DNA from: Actinophytocola sp049647105
GTDB lineage: Bacteria; Actinomycetota; Actinomycetes; Mycobacteriales; Pseudonocardiaceae
DNA: 64,000 nucleotides
Direction of reading: 5' to 3'
Assembly (NCBI RefSeq): GCF_049647105.1
Contig: NZ_JBARWZ010000151.1
Location: 1 to 64,000 of the forward strand
Shown here: positions 36,530 to 43,937 of the stretch, in pieces
Layout: each line of letters opens with the position of its first letter
How positions within the stretch are numbered: position 1 is the first letter of the stretch
Notes under the pieces: generated by a model
Seen by the model: the letters and a program-made list of their open reading frames with translations, nothing else
The model's database searches: none
What the model was told of the DNA's origin: nothing
Made by a program: the position numbers and the translations under genes

Positions 36530-37453
36530 GTGGCTACGGTTCAGCGCTGGTCGGGAATCGAGGTACGGGCACTCCGCGAAGCCAAGCGAATGAGCATCCG
36601 GGAGTTTGCGGCCCACCTGGGCGTCAGTGAGCGCATGATCTCCAAGTGGGAGGCGGGCAAGGAGAACATCCGCCCGAGGCCGGTCAACCAAGCCGCTCTC
36701 GACACCGCCCTGGCCCGGTGCGATCCCGACACACAGGCACGTTTCTCGTTCCTCACCGGTGACTCGCTCGTGCCGGAGGAAGACGGCGGCGCGGCCGCCG
36801 AGCCGATCGGGGGTAGCCATGTTCGTCACCCGGTCGACGGCCGATCTATGGCGAAGGTCGACGGGAGCGTCTTCCTGTCGGGACCAGGCAACGAGCCCCT
36901 ATGGCTGCCGGCCTTCTACATCGATGTCCACCCCGTGACCAACGACGAGTACGCGCGCTTCGTTGCGGCCACCGGCCACACGGCGCCGCAGGACTGGGAG
37001 AACGGGCGGCCAGCCGACGGCCGCGGTGACCATCCCGTCGTCTTCGTCACCTGGACTGACGCTGCCGCGTACGCCGAGTGGACGGGGAAGTCGCTGCCCA
37101 CCGGCCAACAGTGGGAGAAGGCAGCCCGCGGCACCAGGGGCACCGTCTACCCGTGGGGCGACCAGACCACGCCCGCCAAGTGCAACGTCCGCGAGAACGG
37201 CGTGGGCAGTACAACGGCCGTGGACTGCTACCAGAGCGGAGTCAGTCCGTACGGCGTCTTCGACATGTGTGGCAACGTCTGGGAGTGGTGTTCGACCCAG
37301 ACCAAGCCCGGCCGCCACGAACTGAAGGGCGGCGCCTGGACCAGTCCGTTTCTGCGGGCCACACCGTCGTCGTTCAACGACGCGGCCGAGTCCATGTGCG
37401 ATGACGACACCGGGTTTCGGTGCGCCGTGACTGCTGAAACGCTGGACGGTTAG
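36530..37453 (+). CDS. XRE helix-turn-helix fused to an FGE/SUMF1-fold domain
   Basis: 307 aa. Residues about 5-75 are a XRE-type helix-turn-helix (VRALREAKRMSIREFAAHLGVSERMISKWEAG). Residues about 95-303 are a formylglycine-generating-enzyme-like domain: FLSGPGNEPLWLPAFYIDVHPVTNDEYARFV (split), PVVFVTWTDAAAYAEWTGKSLPTGQQWEKAARG, VYPWGDQTTP, FDMCGNVWEWCS, HELKGGAWTS, DDTGFRCAVTAE. The two active-site cysteines that FGE carries in the segment after GG(A/S)W are absent here (SPFLRATPSSFND), so sulfatase-type formylglycine formation is not expected; a ligand-binding or other mononuclear-iron role is possible. GTG at 36530 follows AGGGGGA. Carried on the AICE. Confidence 0.78.
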   Translation: MATVQRWSGIEVRALREAKRMSIREFAAHLGVSERMISKWEAGKENIRPRPVNQAALDTALARCDPDTQARFSFLTGDSLVPEEDGGAAAEPIGGSHVRHPVDGRSMAKVDGSVFLSGPGNEPLWLPAFYIDVHPVTNDEYARFVAATGHTAPQDWENGRPADGRGDHPVVFVTWTDAAAYAEWTGKSLPTGQQWEKAARGTRGTVYPWGDQTTPAKCNVRENGVGSTTAVDCYQSGVSPYGVFDMCGNVWEWCSTQTKPGRHELKGGAWTSPFLRATPSSFNDAAESMCDDDTGFRCAVTAETLDG

Positions 37454-37483
37454 AGCCGGTACGCCAGTTGCCTGCTCCACAGG

Positions 37484-37747
37484 TCATCGGCCGCCGGAGT
37501 CGCCGATGTCGGCCAACTCGTTCACGACCTGGGTTCGACACAGGCGTGCGGCGGTGGCGAGTTGCTCGGCGACCGAGGCCCAGTCCGTGGCCTCTCCCAT
37601 CAACACTCGCCGCGAATGATCTGCGATCGCACGGCCAACTACCTCCAACTTGCCGACGATCTCGACTATCTCCGGCGTTGCCGACGTCGATGGCTGCCGG
37701 TCGCGACTCACTGCAAGCTCAACCAACGGGTGCATCTGCCCGGTCAT
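37484..37747 (-). CDS. Small hypothetical protein, AICE cargo
   Basis: 87 aa, mostly helical (TPEIVEIVGKLEVVGRAIADHSRRVLMGEATDWASVAEQLATAARLCRTQVVNELADI, shown as one segment in pieces). No family recognised. It overlaps the upstream membrane protein gene by ATGA (start 37747), so the two are co-translated. Its helical, soluble character beside a single-span protein suggests a small complex, but nothing further can be said. Confidence 0.5.
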   Translation of the reverse strand: MTGQMHPLVELAVSRDRQPSTSATPEIVEIVGKLEVVGRAIADHSRRVLMGEATDWASVAEQLATAARLCRTQVVNELADIGDSGGR

Positions 37748-38007
37748 GACCTACGCCGATCGCTCAACTGCGCCGTGTCGAGCATGGGGCGGCTTCTGGG
37801 TGCCTGCGACAGAGAACACGCACCATCGCGCGTTGGGCGGCGGCGGGAATCACGCTGTGCTCGGGCTTCGGCTCGCTTCGCCTCGGCGTCTTGCTCACGC
37901 TGTCGTTCCTCGGCGCGCAACAGCAGCACCGCGCCGTAGTCGGCGAGTCCGATGACCGCCAGCAGGCCGAGTAGCCATGCGATCGATTCCCACAGGGAAG
38001 CGTTCAT
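37744..38007 (-). CDS. Single-span membrane protein with charged coiled tail
   Basis: 87 aa. MNASLWESIAWLLGLLAVIGLADYGAVLLLRAEE contains one transmembrane helix (about residues 8-29), followed by a highly charged helix (RQREQDAEAKRAEARAQRDSRRR). ATG at 38007 is chosen; the frame is open further upstream without a signal. No family recognised. Operon with the preceding 87-aa soluble protein. Confidence 0.5.
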   Translation of the reverse strand: MNASLWESIAWLLGLLAVIGLADYGAVLLLRAEERQREQDAEAKRAEARAQRDSRRRPTRDGACSLSQAPRSRPMLDTAQLSDRRRS

Positions 38008-38157
38008 GACTACCGCCGCCCCGCTGTGGTGTGGGAACGATCGCGCCTCGGTACGAAGTGACTGGTCATGACTCCAGCATCGGTACCAGCGTGACCAAGA
38101 TCGACCGCACACGACGGGGCAAGTTGGGGGAACGTGCGGGGTAAAAGCGCTGGCCCG

Positions 38158-38937
38158 TTAGATCTGCTCGGCGGGGATGTCCGCGTACAGCTCGCGCAGT
38201 TGCTTCAGCACCGCGTGGTCGACGGGCCACGAGTGGTCGTCCACGGACGCTACCGGGCGGATGCCGGTCGCCGCGTTGGTCGCGAACACGAATTCCATGG
38301 CCGGGAGGTCTTTGAGTGTGAGCGGTTCGGAGTGAATCGGCTCGTCAAGCGCTTGGTTCAGCAGCGTCATCGTGATACCGGTCAGCCATTCTGAACGCGG
38401 CCACACGATGCTTCCGTCGCGTACGAATCCGATGTTTGATGTCGCGATTTCGGAAATGGTCCCGTCCTGGTTTAGGAACAAGACATCGTCGAATCCCTCG
38501 CGTTGTGCGGTTCGCCTGCACCGGAGCGCGCCGAACAGACCGATGTGCTTCACCGCGGCCATCTCCCGGCGGTACGCCGCAGCCTGCAGCCGCAGCGGGC
38601 CGGGGTCGCTCGTCGAGGCCGCTCGTGTCGTCACCAGGACGTGCGGGGCGGCGTCCGAGCCTATCGTGCCGAGGTCGAGACCGGGGTCGTAGACCGTCAC
38701 GCGCGCGACGGTGCGCGGAGCCTGGTCGACGAGCGCCTGCCGTACGTAGTTCCTGACCTGGTCAATGTCCAGATCAGCGTCGAAGAGCAGCCGGCAGTCC
38801 CTGGCCAGTCGCTGCAAGTGGAGGGACAGGCCACGCACGCGGCCGTCCTCCGTCAGCATCGACGTGAAGTGGCCGTAGTTCGTGAGCGCCAGAGCCTTGA
38901 CCTGGTCCATGGTCGGGGGGACGCCGTTCAGCTGCAT
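38158..38937 (-). CDS. Class IV PLP-dependent aminotransferase/lyase-like enzyme
   Basis: 259 aa of the branched-chain-aminotransferase / 4-amino-4-deoxychorismate-lyase fold. The PLP lysine is expected at Lys130 (AAVKHIGLFGAL), and the C-domain shows EGFDDVLFLNQDGTISEIATSNIGFV (residues about 147-172), the typical phosphate-cup region, with WPRSEWLTGIT after it. It may act as an aminodeoxychorismate lyase (pabC) or a D-amino-acid transaminase; the substrate is not clear. ATG at 38937 has no ribosome site; CAGGCT 7 nt before could serve as -10 of a leaderless message. An odd gene for an AICE: it would duplicate or bypass a host enzyme. Confidence 0.78.
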   Translation of the reverse strand: MQLNGVPPTMDQVKALALTNYGHFTSMLTEDGRVRGLSLHLQRLARDCRLLFDADLDIDQVRNYVRQALVDQAPRTVARVTVYDPGLDLGTIGSDAAPHVLVTTRAASTSDPGPLRLQAAAYRREMAAVKHIGLFGALRCRRTAQREGFDDVLFLNQDGTISEIATSNIGFVRDGSIVWPRSEWLTGITMTLLNQALDEPIHSEPLTLKDLPAMEFVFATNAATGIRPVASVDDHSWPVDHAVLKQLRELYADIPAEQI

Positions 38938-38989
38938 GTCGGCCAGCCTGACACGAAAACAGGCGCATTGACATGCCGAGACCGCCGAA

Positions 38990-39033
38990 GTTCGGTGAAA
39001 GTTCAGTGCGTCCGGTTCAGCGGAAGTTCAGCG
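38990..39033 (+). repeat. Four direct repeats GTTCRGYG
   Basis: GTTCGGTG (38990), GTTCAGTG (39001), GTTCAGCG (39015) and GTTCAGCG (39026) are direct repeats with start-to-start distances of 11, 14 and 11 bases, so they lie roughly on one face of the helix. They lie about 85 bases before the 66-aa AICE membrane protein. Candidate regulator-binding array or iterons. Confidence 0.6.
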
Positions 39034-39116
39034 TTTGGGGACTATTGCGGCACTTCTCGCCGCGTTCCTCAGGCCACATAGTTGTGGTGTGAGCAACAAC
39101 GGCGAGAGGAACAACA

Positions 39117-39317
39117 ATGGCGAAGAACGTAATGCCCGGGTTCAAGACCGGCGGCAGCGTGATGTCCAAGGTAATCGGAACCCTGGTCGTATTGGCCATT
39201 CTCGTGATCGTGGTCAAGCACCCGACGGACGCGGCCAGCTTCGCGAAGGGTCTCTTCAGCGGCGTGGGAGCCGTCATCGACGGCTTCGTGAGCTTCTTCC
39301 GGTCACTGATGGGCTAG
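39117..39317 (+). CDS. Small AICE membrane protein
   Basis: 66 aa. MAKNVMPGFKTGGSVMSKVIGTLVVLAILVIVVKHP contains one transmembrane helix (about residues 18-33), then a second amphipathic segment (FAKGLFSGVGAVIDGFVSFFRSLMG). Proteins of this shape, beginning near MAKN-PGFKTGG, are recurrent in AICE and pSAM2-like backbones and are counted with spread (Spd) proteins, although their role is not proved. ATG at 39117 follows GAGAGGAAC. It is convergent with the GntR gene, sharing 4 bases. Confidence 0.65.
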   Translation: MAKNVMPGFKTGGSVMSKVIGTLVVLAILVIVVKHPTDAASFAKGLFSGVGAVIDGFVSFFRSLMG

Positions 39318-39661
39318 GAGTCAAGACGGCCTTCGAGTTCGGTGACTCGACGGCGGAGATCAGCGATGGCCTGCCAGACGCGTTCGTCTCCACCGCCATC
39401 ACGAGCCGGGGCCTCACCGTCGAGCGCCTGAGTGCGCACGAACGACCCCTTGCCGTGCTGAGTGACCACCAGGCCCTCGTCGCGCAGCAGCGTTACCGCG
39501 GACTTGGCGGTGTTGATCGCGACGCCCCAGGTCTCGGCGAGTTCTTGGTAGGTCGGCAGCTGCACGCCGGGGCCGTACTCCCCCGACCGGATGGCGGCAC
39601 GCAAGCCACCGGCCACCTGCAAGTACGGCGCACGCGGGTCATCCGGGTCAAGAGAAGCCAT
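39314..39661 (-). CDS. KorSA-like GntR repressor
   Basis: 115 aa GntR winged-helix protein: APYLQVAGGLRAAIRSGEYGPGVQLPTYQELAETWGVAINTAKSAVTLLRDEGLVVTQHGKGSFV (split), ending in a coiled coil (VWQAIADLRRRVTELEGRLDS) for dimerisation. In pSAM2-type elements the GntR repressor KorSA silences transfer and replication genes. It is divergent from the tra region: the 140-base gap contains a TTGACA-17-TTACGT promoter reading into it. ATG start at 39661. Confidence 0.8.
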   Translation of the reverse strand: MASLDPDDPRAPYLQVAGGLRAAIRSGEYGPGVQLPTYQELAETWGVAINTAKSAVTLLRDEGLVVTQHGKGSFVRTQALDGEAPARDGGGDERVWQAIADLRRRVTELEGRLDS

Positions 39662-39711
39662 AGAACAAGAGTAGGCGAATCAACTCAGTTAAGTCAGTTC
39701 CAGCATGTCTG

Positions 39712-39740
39712 TTGACAGAGTTAATAGACGAGCCTTACGT
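39712..39740 (+). promoter_or_regulatory. Main promoter of the tra operon
   Basis: TTGACA (39712-39717) and TTACGT (39735-39740) with a 17-base spacer. Just upstream, AACTCAGTTAAGTCAGTT (39682-39699) is an imperfect inverted/direct repeat that could be the operator of the divergent GntR repressor. Confidence 0.6.
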
Positions 39741-39801
39741 TGGGCCTCGGTCGCCACGACCGCTCCCGACTGGGAGACCACGACAGCTTGGAGCCAATCC
39801 C

Positions 39802-40023
39802 ATGGACGAGGTACTGCCGCCGCTCAGCTACGCGCCGGACGGCTTGTACGAGGCAGACGTGGACGCGCTGATCGCCGAGTACTTCACGACCGACGAGCCG
39901 CGCATGATCACGGATCGCGTGACGGAGCACCGGCACACCCGGCGTCTCAGCCGCCAGACCGTCAGTGCCGCTCTCCGCGGCCGTTCGGTCGAGCCGAACC
40001 GCGTGGACGACGCGGCGGCTTGA
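39802..40023 (+). CDS. Small DNA-binding-like AICE protein
   Basis: 73 aa. Its C-terminal half (HRHTRRLSRQTVSAALRGRSVEPNRVDDAAA) is basic with a helix-turn-helix-like pattern; the N-terminus is acidic (EADVDALIAEYFTTDEPRM). ATG at 39802 follows GGAG. First gene of the tra operon, followed by the SpdB-like protein. No family recognised. Confidence 0.55.
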   Translation: MDEVLPPLSYAPDGLYEADVDALIAEYFTTDEPRMITDRVTEHRHTRRLSRQTVSAALRGRSVEPNRVDDAAA

Positions 40024-40112
40024 GTTCGCCCCGGCCCGGCGGCCGGAACCGCCAAGAACCACCCGCCGGACCGGGCTCCCAAACCATCACCAGGACAGTC
40101 AGGAGACTTCTA

Positions 40113-40859
40113 ATGGTAGGGCTCAACCTGCCTGACAACAGCCCCGGCAGCGCCTTCCCGCCGTCCGTCGAGGGCTTGATGCCCCGCGTTCGTGAGTGGG
40201 TGGCGGACCTGGGTTCGTTGCCGTCCCGGAACCGGATCATGAGCGAGTTCCGGGTGGGTGCACCGAAGGCGCGGGCCATCCTGGCAGCGCTGAACGAGGG
40301 TGCCTCGGTCCGGACCCTGCGTTCCGTCCCGGACTCGGCTGTGGACGCTGAAGCAGCACCATCGACTGAAGAAGTGCAGGTCAAACTGGTCGCGGACTCG
40401 GGTCCGGAGGAGATGCGGCCGGTCCCGTCCTGGCCGCTTCTCCTGCTCGCGTTGCCCGCGTTCGTGGCGATCTGGGGAGGCTGGGTTGGCCTGGGTCGGC
40501 TGACCGGGTTCGGCCCGATCGAACTGCTCCCGGGGATCTGGGACGGCCTGACGATCAACTCGGCGATCACGCTGCCGATCGGTGTCGAGACCTATGCCGC
40601 GTTCGCCATGCGGGTGTGGATGTCGGCCTCGACCCGGTCTACCCGCGCCCGGGAGTTCGCCAAGTGGTCGACGTTCGGATCGTTGGCGCTCGGGATGGCG
40701 GGTCAGGTCGCGTACCACCTGATGACGGCCGCCGGTGTCACGCACGCCCCGTGGCCGATCACCACGCTCGTTTCGTGCCTGCCCGTGGTCGTGCTCGGCT
40801 GCGGCGCGGCGCTTGCTCACCTGCTCCACACCAGCCGTCAGCAGGAGGTGTGCGCCTGA
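40113..40859 (+). CDS. SpdB-like membrane protein
   Basis: 248 aa. The N-terminal 80 residues contain a helix-turn-helix-like segment (SRNRIMSEFRVGAPKARAILAALNE). From about residue 110 on there are four hydrophobic helices (SWPLLLLALPAFVAIWGGWVG, ITLPIGVETYAAFAMRVWM, FGSLALGMAGQVAYHL, TTLVSCLPVVVLGCGAALAHLL), the DUF2637/SpdB-type layout found just before traB in AICEs. Spd proteins help spread the element through recipient mycelium. ATG at 40113 follows AGGAG. Its stop overlaps the translocase start (TGATG). Confidence 0.75.
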   Translation: MVGLNLPDNSPGSAFPPSVEGLMPRVREWVADLGSLPSRNRIMSEFRVGAPKARAILAALNEGASVRTLRSVPDSAVDAEAAPSTEEVQVKLVADSGPEEMRPVPSWPLLLLALPAFVAIWGGWVGLGRLTGFGPIELLPGIWDGLTINSAITLPIGVETYAAFAMRVWMSASTRSTRAREFAKWSTFGSLALGMAGQVAYHLMTAAGVTHAPWPITTLVSCLPVVVLGCGAALAHLLHTSRQQEVCA

Positions 40860-42985
40860 TGAACACGACAGACGAACCCGGCAAGGTGATCGCGTTCCCC
40901 ACGATCGTGGACGCCGAACTGGTCGACGACCCGCCGACAACGGCCGTGGACACGCGCGCCTCCGATGGCTCCACCTGGCTGGACCGGTTGCGAACGCAGG
41001 ACCGGCAACCGATCGTCCCGCCGTACCTGCGGTCTCTCCCCGAGGCCAAGCAGGCAGCGACGTGGGTGGGCAAGCACTACGCCCACAAGACCGGCTATCA
41101 CTTCGCCCGGTCGCCGCTGTACGCGCTGCGGCTGGCTGTCCGGTCACCGCGCGGCCTGCTGCTCCTGCTCGCCGCCACCGGCCGGTACGTGACCGACGCC
41201 GAGGGACGACCCGCACGCGCCGAGACGGCGACCGCGGACAAGGCAGAGCTGTACCTGAAGCTGTCGCAGCAGCGAGACCGGCGGGTCGTGCTGCGTTGGG
41301 TTCAGCTCGGCTTGCTCGCCAGCGTCGGCCTGGTTCTGCTGCTGGTCCTGCCCAACGTGTTGCCAGGTTGGGTGATCTGGGCGTGCGGAGTGCTGGCCGT
41401 TGGCCTGCTCGGCAAGCTCGGGTCCACGAAGGACAACCCGGTCGTGGCGTCCCGTGCCGTGATGGCGTCGAAGGTGCAGAAGCTCACCAGCGACAACGTG
41501 GTCCACGCGCTATCGGTGCTGGGCATCGCGGGCATCAACCAGGCTCTCGCCAAGAACCCGGACGCCATCGGGTTCACAGCGCCGATTCAGCGGGACGGCC
41601 CGGGCTGGCGCGCGGACGTCGACCTACCGCCCGGTGTCACGGTCGCCGAGGTCATCGAGCGCAGGCCCAAGCTCGCATCCGGTCTCGGCCGTCCACTTGG
41701 GTGCGTGTGGCCGGAGGGCAACGCCGAAGTCCATCCCGGACGGATGGTGTTGTGGGTCGGTGACGAGGACATGTCCAAGTCCCGCCAACCGGTATGGCCG
41801 CTGCGTAAGACCGGAACCGTCGACCTGTTCAAACCGCAGGCGTTCGGCACCGACCAGCGCGGCCGGTGGGTCAACGTCACGCTGATGTTCATCTCGATGG
41901 TCATCGGCGCGCTTCCCCGCATGGGCAAGACGTTCACGCTGCGGGAGCTGCTGCTGATCGCGGGCATGGACCCACGCGCCGAGCTGCACGCGTACGACCT
42001 CAAAGGCACCGGCGACCTGTCGCCGCTGGCTCCGATCTCGCACCGCTACCGGGCGGGAGAGGAGCCGGATGACGTCGCCTACGCCGTGGCGGACCTGCGC
42101 GCGCTGAGTGTCGAGCTGCGGCGGCGCGCGAAGGTGATCCGGGAACTGCCGAAGGACCTCTGCCCGGAGAACAAGGTCACGCCGGAGCTGGCCGACAAGA
42201 AGTCGCTGGGCCTGCACCCGATCGTGATCGGGGTCGACGAGTGCCAGAAGTGGTTCGAGCACGCCGAGTACGGCGCGGAGATCGAGGAGATCTGTACCGA
42301 CCTGGTCAAGCGTGGACCGGCGGTGGGCATCGTGATCATCCTGGCCACGCAGCGGCCGGACGCGAAGAGCATCCCGACCGCGATCAGCGACAACGCGGTG
42401 ATGCGGTTCTGCCTGAAGGTGACAGGGCAGCAGGCGAACGACATGGTGCTCGGCACGTCCGCCTACCGGAACGGCATCAAGGCGACCGCGTTCTCCTTCC
42501 GTGACAAGGGGATCGGCATCCTGCTCGGCGAAGGCGACGAGCCGCGGACCACGCGCGGCGTCTACATCGACGGCCCGGACGCCGAACGGCTCGCGGCCCG
42601 TGCCCGCACGGCACGGCTGGCGGCCGGACGACTGACCGGCTACGCGGCCGGACTCGACCTCACGCCGGACGACGAGGCCGACAGCGGCACGTTGCTGGCC
42701 GACGTGCTGACCGCGATCGGCAGCGCGGACAAGGCGTGGTCGGAGTCCATCGTGGACCGGCTCGCCGAGCTGCGACCGGCGGTCTACGGGCCGTGGGCCG
42801 AGCTGCCGACCGGCACAGCCAAGGCCACCCAGCTGTCCAGCGCGCTCAAGCCGTACGGCATCTCCACCAAGCAGGTGTGGGCCACCGACCCGGAGACCGG
42901 GAAGGGCGCCAACCGCATGGGCATCAAGCGCGAGTGGATCGCCAATGCTCTCACGGAACGTGACCGGATCCGAGGTCACGGCTAG
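40859..42985 (+). CDS. FtsK/SpoIIIE-type DNA translocase (TraB-like)
   Basis: 708 aa conjugative translocase. Two transmembrane helices near residues 145-190 (VQLGLLASVGLVLLLVLPNVL and WVIWACGVLAVGLLG). Walker A GALPRMGKTFTL lies at about residue 350, Walker B IVIGVDECQ at about residue 455, and an ATQRPDAKSIPTAISDNAVMRFCLKV segment typical of FtsK motors follows. The C-terminal 110 residues form a winged-helix-like module (LSSALKPYGISTKQVWATDPETG...GIKREWIANAL), the expected reader of the cis-acting transfer repeats. TraB-type proteins move unprocessed double-stranded DNA into the recipient. ATG overlaps the SpdB-like stop (TGATG). Confidence 0.9.
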   Translation: MNTTDEPGKVIAFPTIVDAELVDDPPTTAVDTRASDGSTWLDRLRTQDRQPIVPPYLRSLPEAKQAATWVGKHYAHKTGYHFARSPLYALRLAVRSPRGLLLLLAATGRYVTDAEGRPARAETATADKAELYLKLSQQRDRRVVLRWVQLGLLASVGLVLLLVLPNVLPGWVIWACGVLAVGLLGKLGSTKDNPVVASRAVMASKVQKLTSDNVVHALSVLGIAGINQALAKNPDAIGFTAPIQRDGPGWRADVDLPPGVTVAEVIERRPKLASGLGRPLGCVWPEGNAEVHPGRMVLWVGDEDMSKSRQPVWPLRKTGTVDLFKPQAFGTDQRGRWVNVTLMFISMVIGALPRMGKTFTLRELLLIAGMDPRAELHAYDLKGTGDLSPLAPISHRYRAGEEPDDVAYAVADLRALSVELRRRAKVIRELPKDLCPENKVTPELADKKSLGLHPIVIGVDECQKWFEHAEYGAEIEEICTDLVKRGPAVGIVIILATQRPDAKSIPTAISDNAVMRFCLKVTGQQANDMVLGTSAYRNGIKATAFSFRDKGIGILLGEGDEPRTTRGVYIDGPDAERLAARARTARLAAGRLTGYAAGLDLTPDDEADSGTLLADVLTAIGSADKAWSESIVDRLAELRPAVYGPWAELPTGTAKATQLSSALKPYGISTKQVWATDPETGKGANRMGIKREWIANALTERDRIRGHG

Positions 42986-43081
42986 CTCGCCACTGGGCTC
43001 TAGGTCTAGGGCCTCCTGCCTCTAGGCCTAGAGCCCCTCCTAGACCGTCAAACATCCGCTGATCAGCGTCCTAGCACCTAG
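42982..43081. repeat. CTAG-rich cluster with inverted repeat after the translocase gene (candidate clt)
   Basis: Eight CTAG tetramers occur in 100 bases (at 42982, 43000, 43006, 43022, 43028, 43040, 43071, 43078). GGGCTCTAGG (42995-43004) is a perfect inverted repeat of CCTAGAGCCC (43027-43036). Position directly behind the translocase gene and the repeat density make it a candidate cis-acting transfer locus, whose motif differs from the GACCCGGA repeats reported for pSVH1-type TraB. Confidence 0.6.
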
Positions 43082-43125
43082 AGGCGTGGGCTGATCGCGC
43101 CCAGAAACAGCCCTGGAGGCACCTC

Positions 43126-43377
43126 GTGAACACCCTCGGCGTGTTCCTGCTCCTGATGATCCTTGTAGCTCTCGGTTACGCATGGTCGTGCGCCGTCTAC
43201 CCGTACCGACCGTGCCGTTCGTGCCGCGGCGTGGGGCAGTTCCGCTCCCCGTTCCTGCGTGCCATCCGGCTGTGCCGTCGCTGCGGCGGCACCGGTCGCA
43301 CGCTCCGCGCCGGACGCCGCGCCTACAACGCCGCCGTCCGTGCCCGCCGCGCCATCCGACGCTCGCAGGGCCGCTGA
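43126..43377 (+). CDS. Small membrane protein with zinc-finger-like cysteine pairs
   Basis: 83 aa: one N-terminal transmembrane helix (TLGVFLLLMILVALGYAW) and two CXXC(G) units, CRSCRGVG and CRRCGGTG, resembling DnaJ-type zinc-binding repeats, followed by a basic tail (RAYNAAVRARRAIRRSQGR). GTG at 43126 follows GGAGG. Such proteins are frequent between traB and rep in AICEs; function unknown, a spread-type role is possible. Confidence 0.6.
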   Translation: MNTLGVFLLLMILVALGYAWSCAVYPYRPCRSCRGVGQFRSPFLRAIRLCRRCGGTGRTLRAGRRAYNAAVRARRAIRRSQGR

Positions 43378-43412
43378 CCACACCTCCTGTTCCTTCGCTC
43401 GAAAGGCGATCG

Positions 43413-43937
43413 ATGACTCCCGTCATCCTTGACCCCGAACGCCAGTTCCTCGGCTGCGTCATGCAACTCGACGCCGACCCCGCGCGGCGGCTGCTCGCCG
43501 GAATGCAGGCAACCGACCTCAACGAGCCGATCGGGTGCGACGTCCTCCAGCTCGCCATCGAGTTGGTAGCCGCCGACCAGGCCCCGACGCCGCTCGCTCT
43601 GCTCGATGGCGTGTGGGAGACCACCGACACGCGGCCGTGGACCGGAGGCCCGCGCCGACTTCAGGTCATCGGTTCGTGGCTCGCGGACACCTACCACCAC
43701 GCACCCCACGCACCAGCGGCAAGCGGGACATGGCTCAAGACCGTCGTCCTGAAAGCCGCGTGGCGCCGAGCAGTCCGCGCCCACGGCCTGCGCCTCGTGC
43801 AGGCGGTCGACGACGAGTGGGCAACCACGTCTCTGTACGAGGTCGCCGACGACTCCGCGCGGATCGATGACCTGTGGAGCCGCTACCGAACCGCCTGTGA
43901 GTACATCGGCGCGTCGACTCGGCTGGAGGCGGCGTGA
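43413..43937 (+). CDS. DnaB N-terminal-domain-like replication accessory protein
   Basis: 174 aa. The first 130 residues (DPERQFLGCVMQLDADPARRLLAGMQATDLNEPIGCDVLQLAIELVAADQAPTPLALLDGVWET, split) look like the helical N-domain of DnaB-type replicative helicases, which binds primase or loader; there is no ATPase domain. ATG at 43413. It precedes the DUF3631 ATPase with overlapping stop and start, so both probably work together in element replication. Confidence 0.6.
   Translation: MTPVILDPERQFLGCVMQLDADPARRLLAGMQATDLNEPIGCDVLQLAIELVAADQAPTPLALLDGVWETTDTRPWTGGPRRLQVIGSWLADTYHHAPHAPAASGTWLKTVVLKAAWRRAVRAHGLRLVQAVDDEWATTSLYEVADDSARIDDLWSRYRTACEYIGASTRLEAA

Noticed and set aside
36530..37453. Diversity-generating retroelement target (C-type-lectin fold variable protein)
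   Set aside because: No reverse transcriptase and no template repeat were seen in the element.
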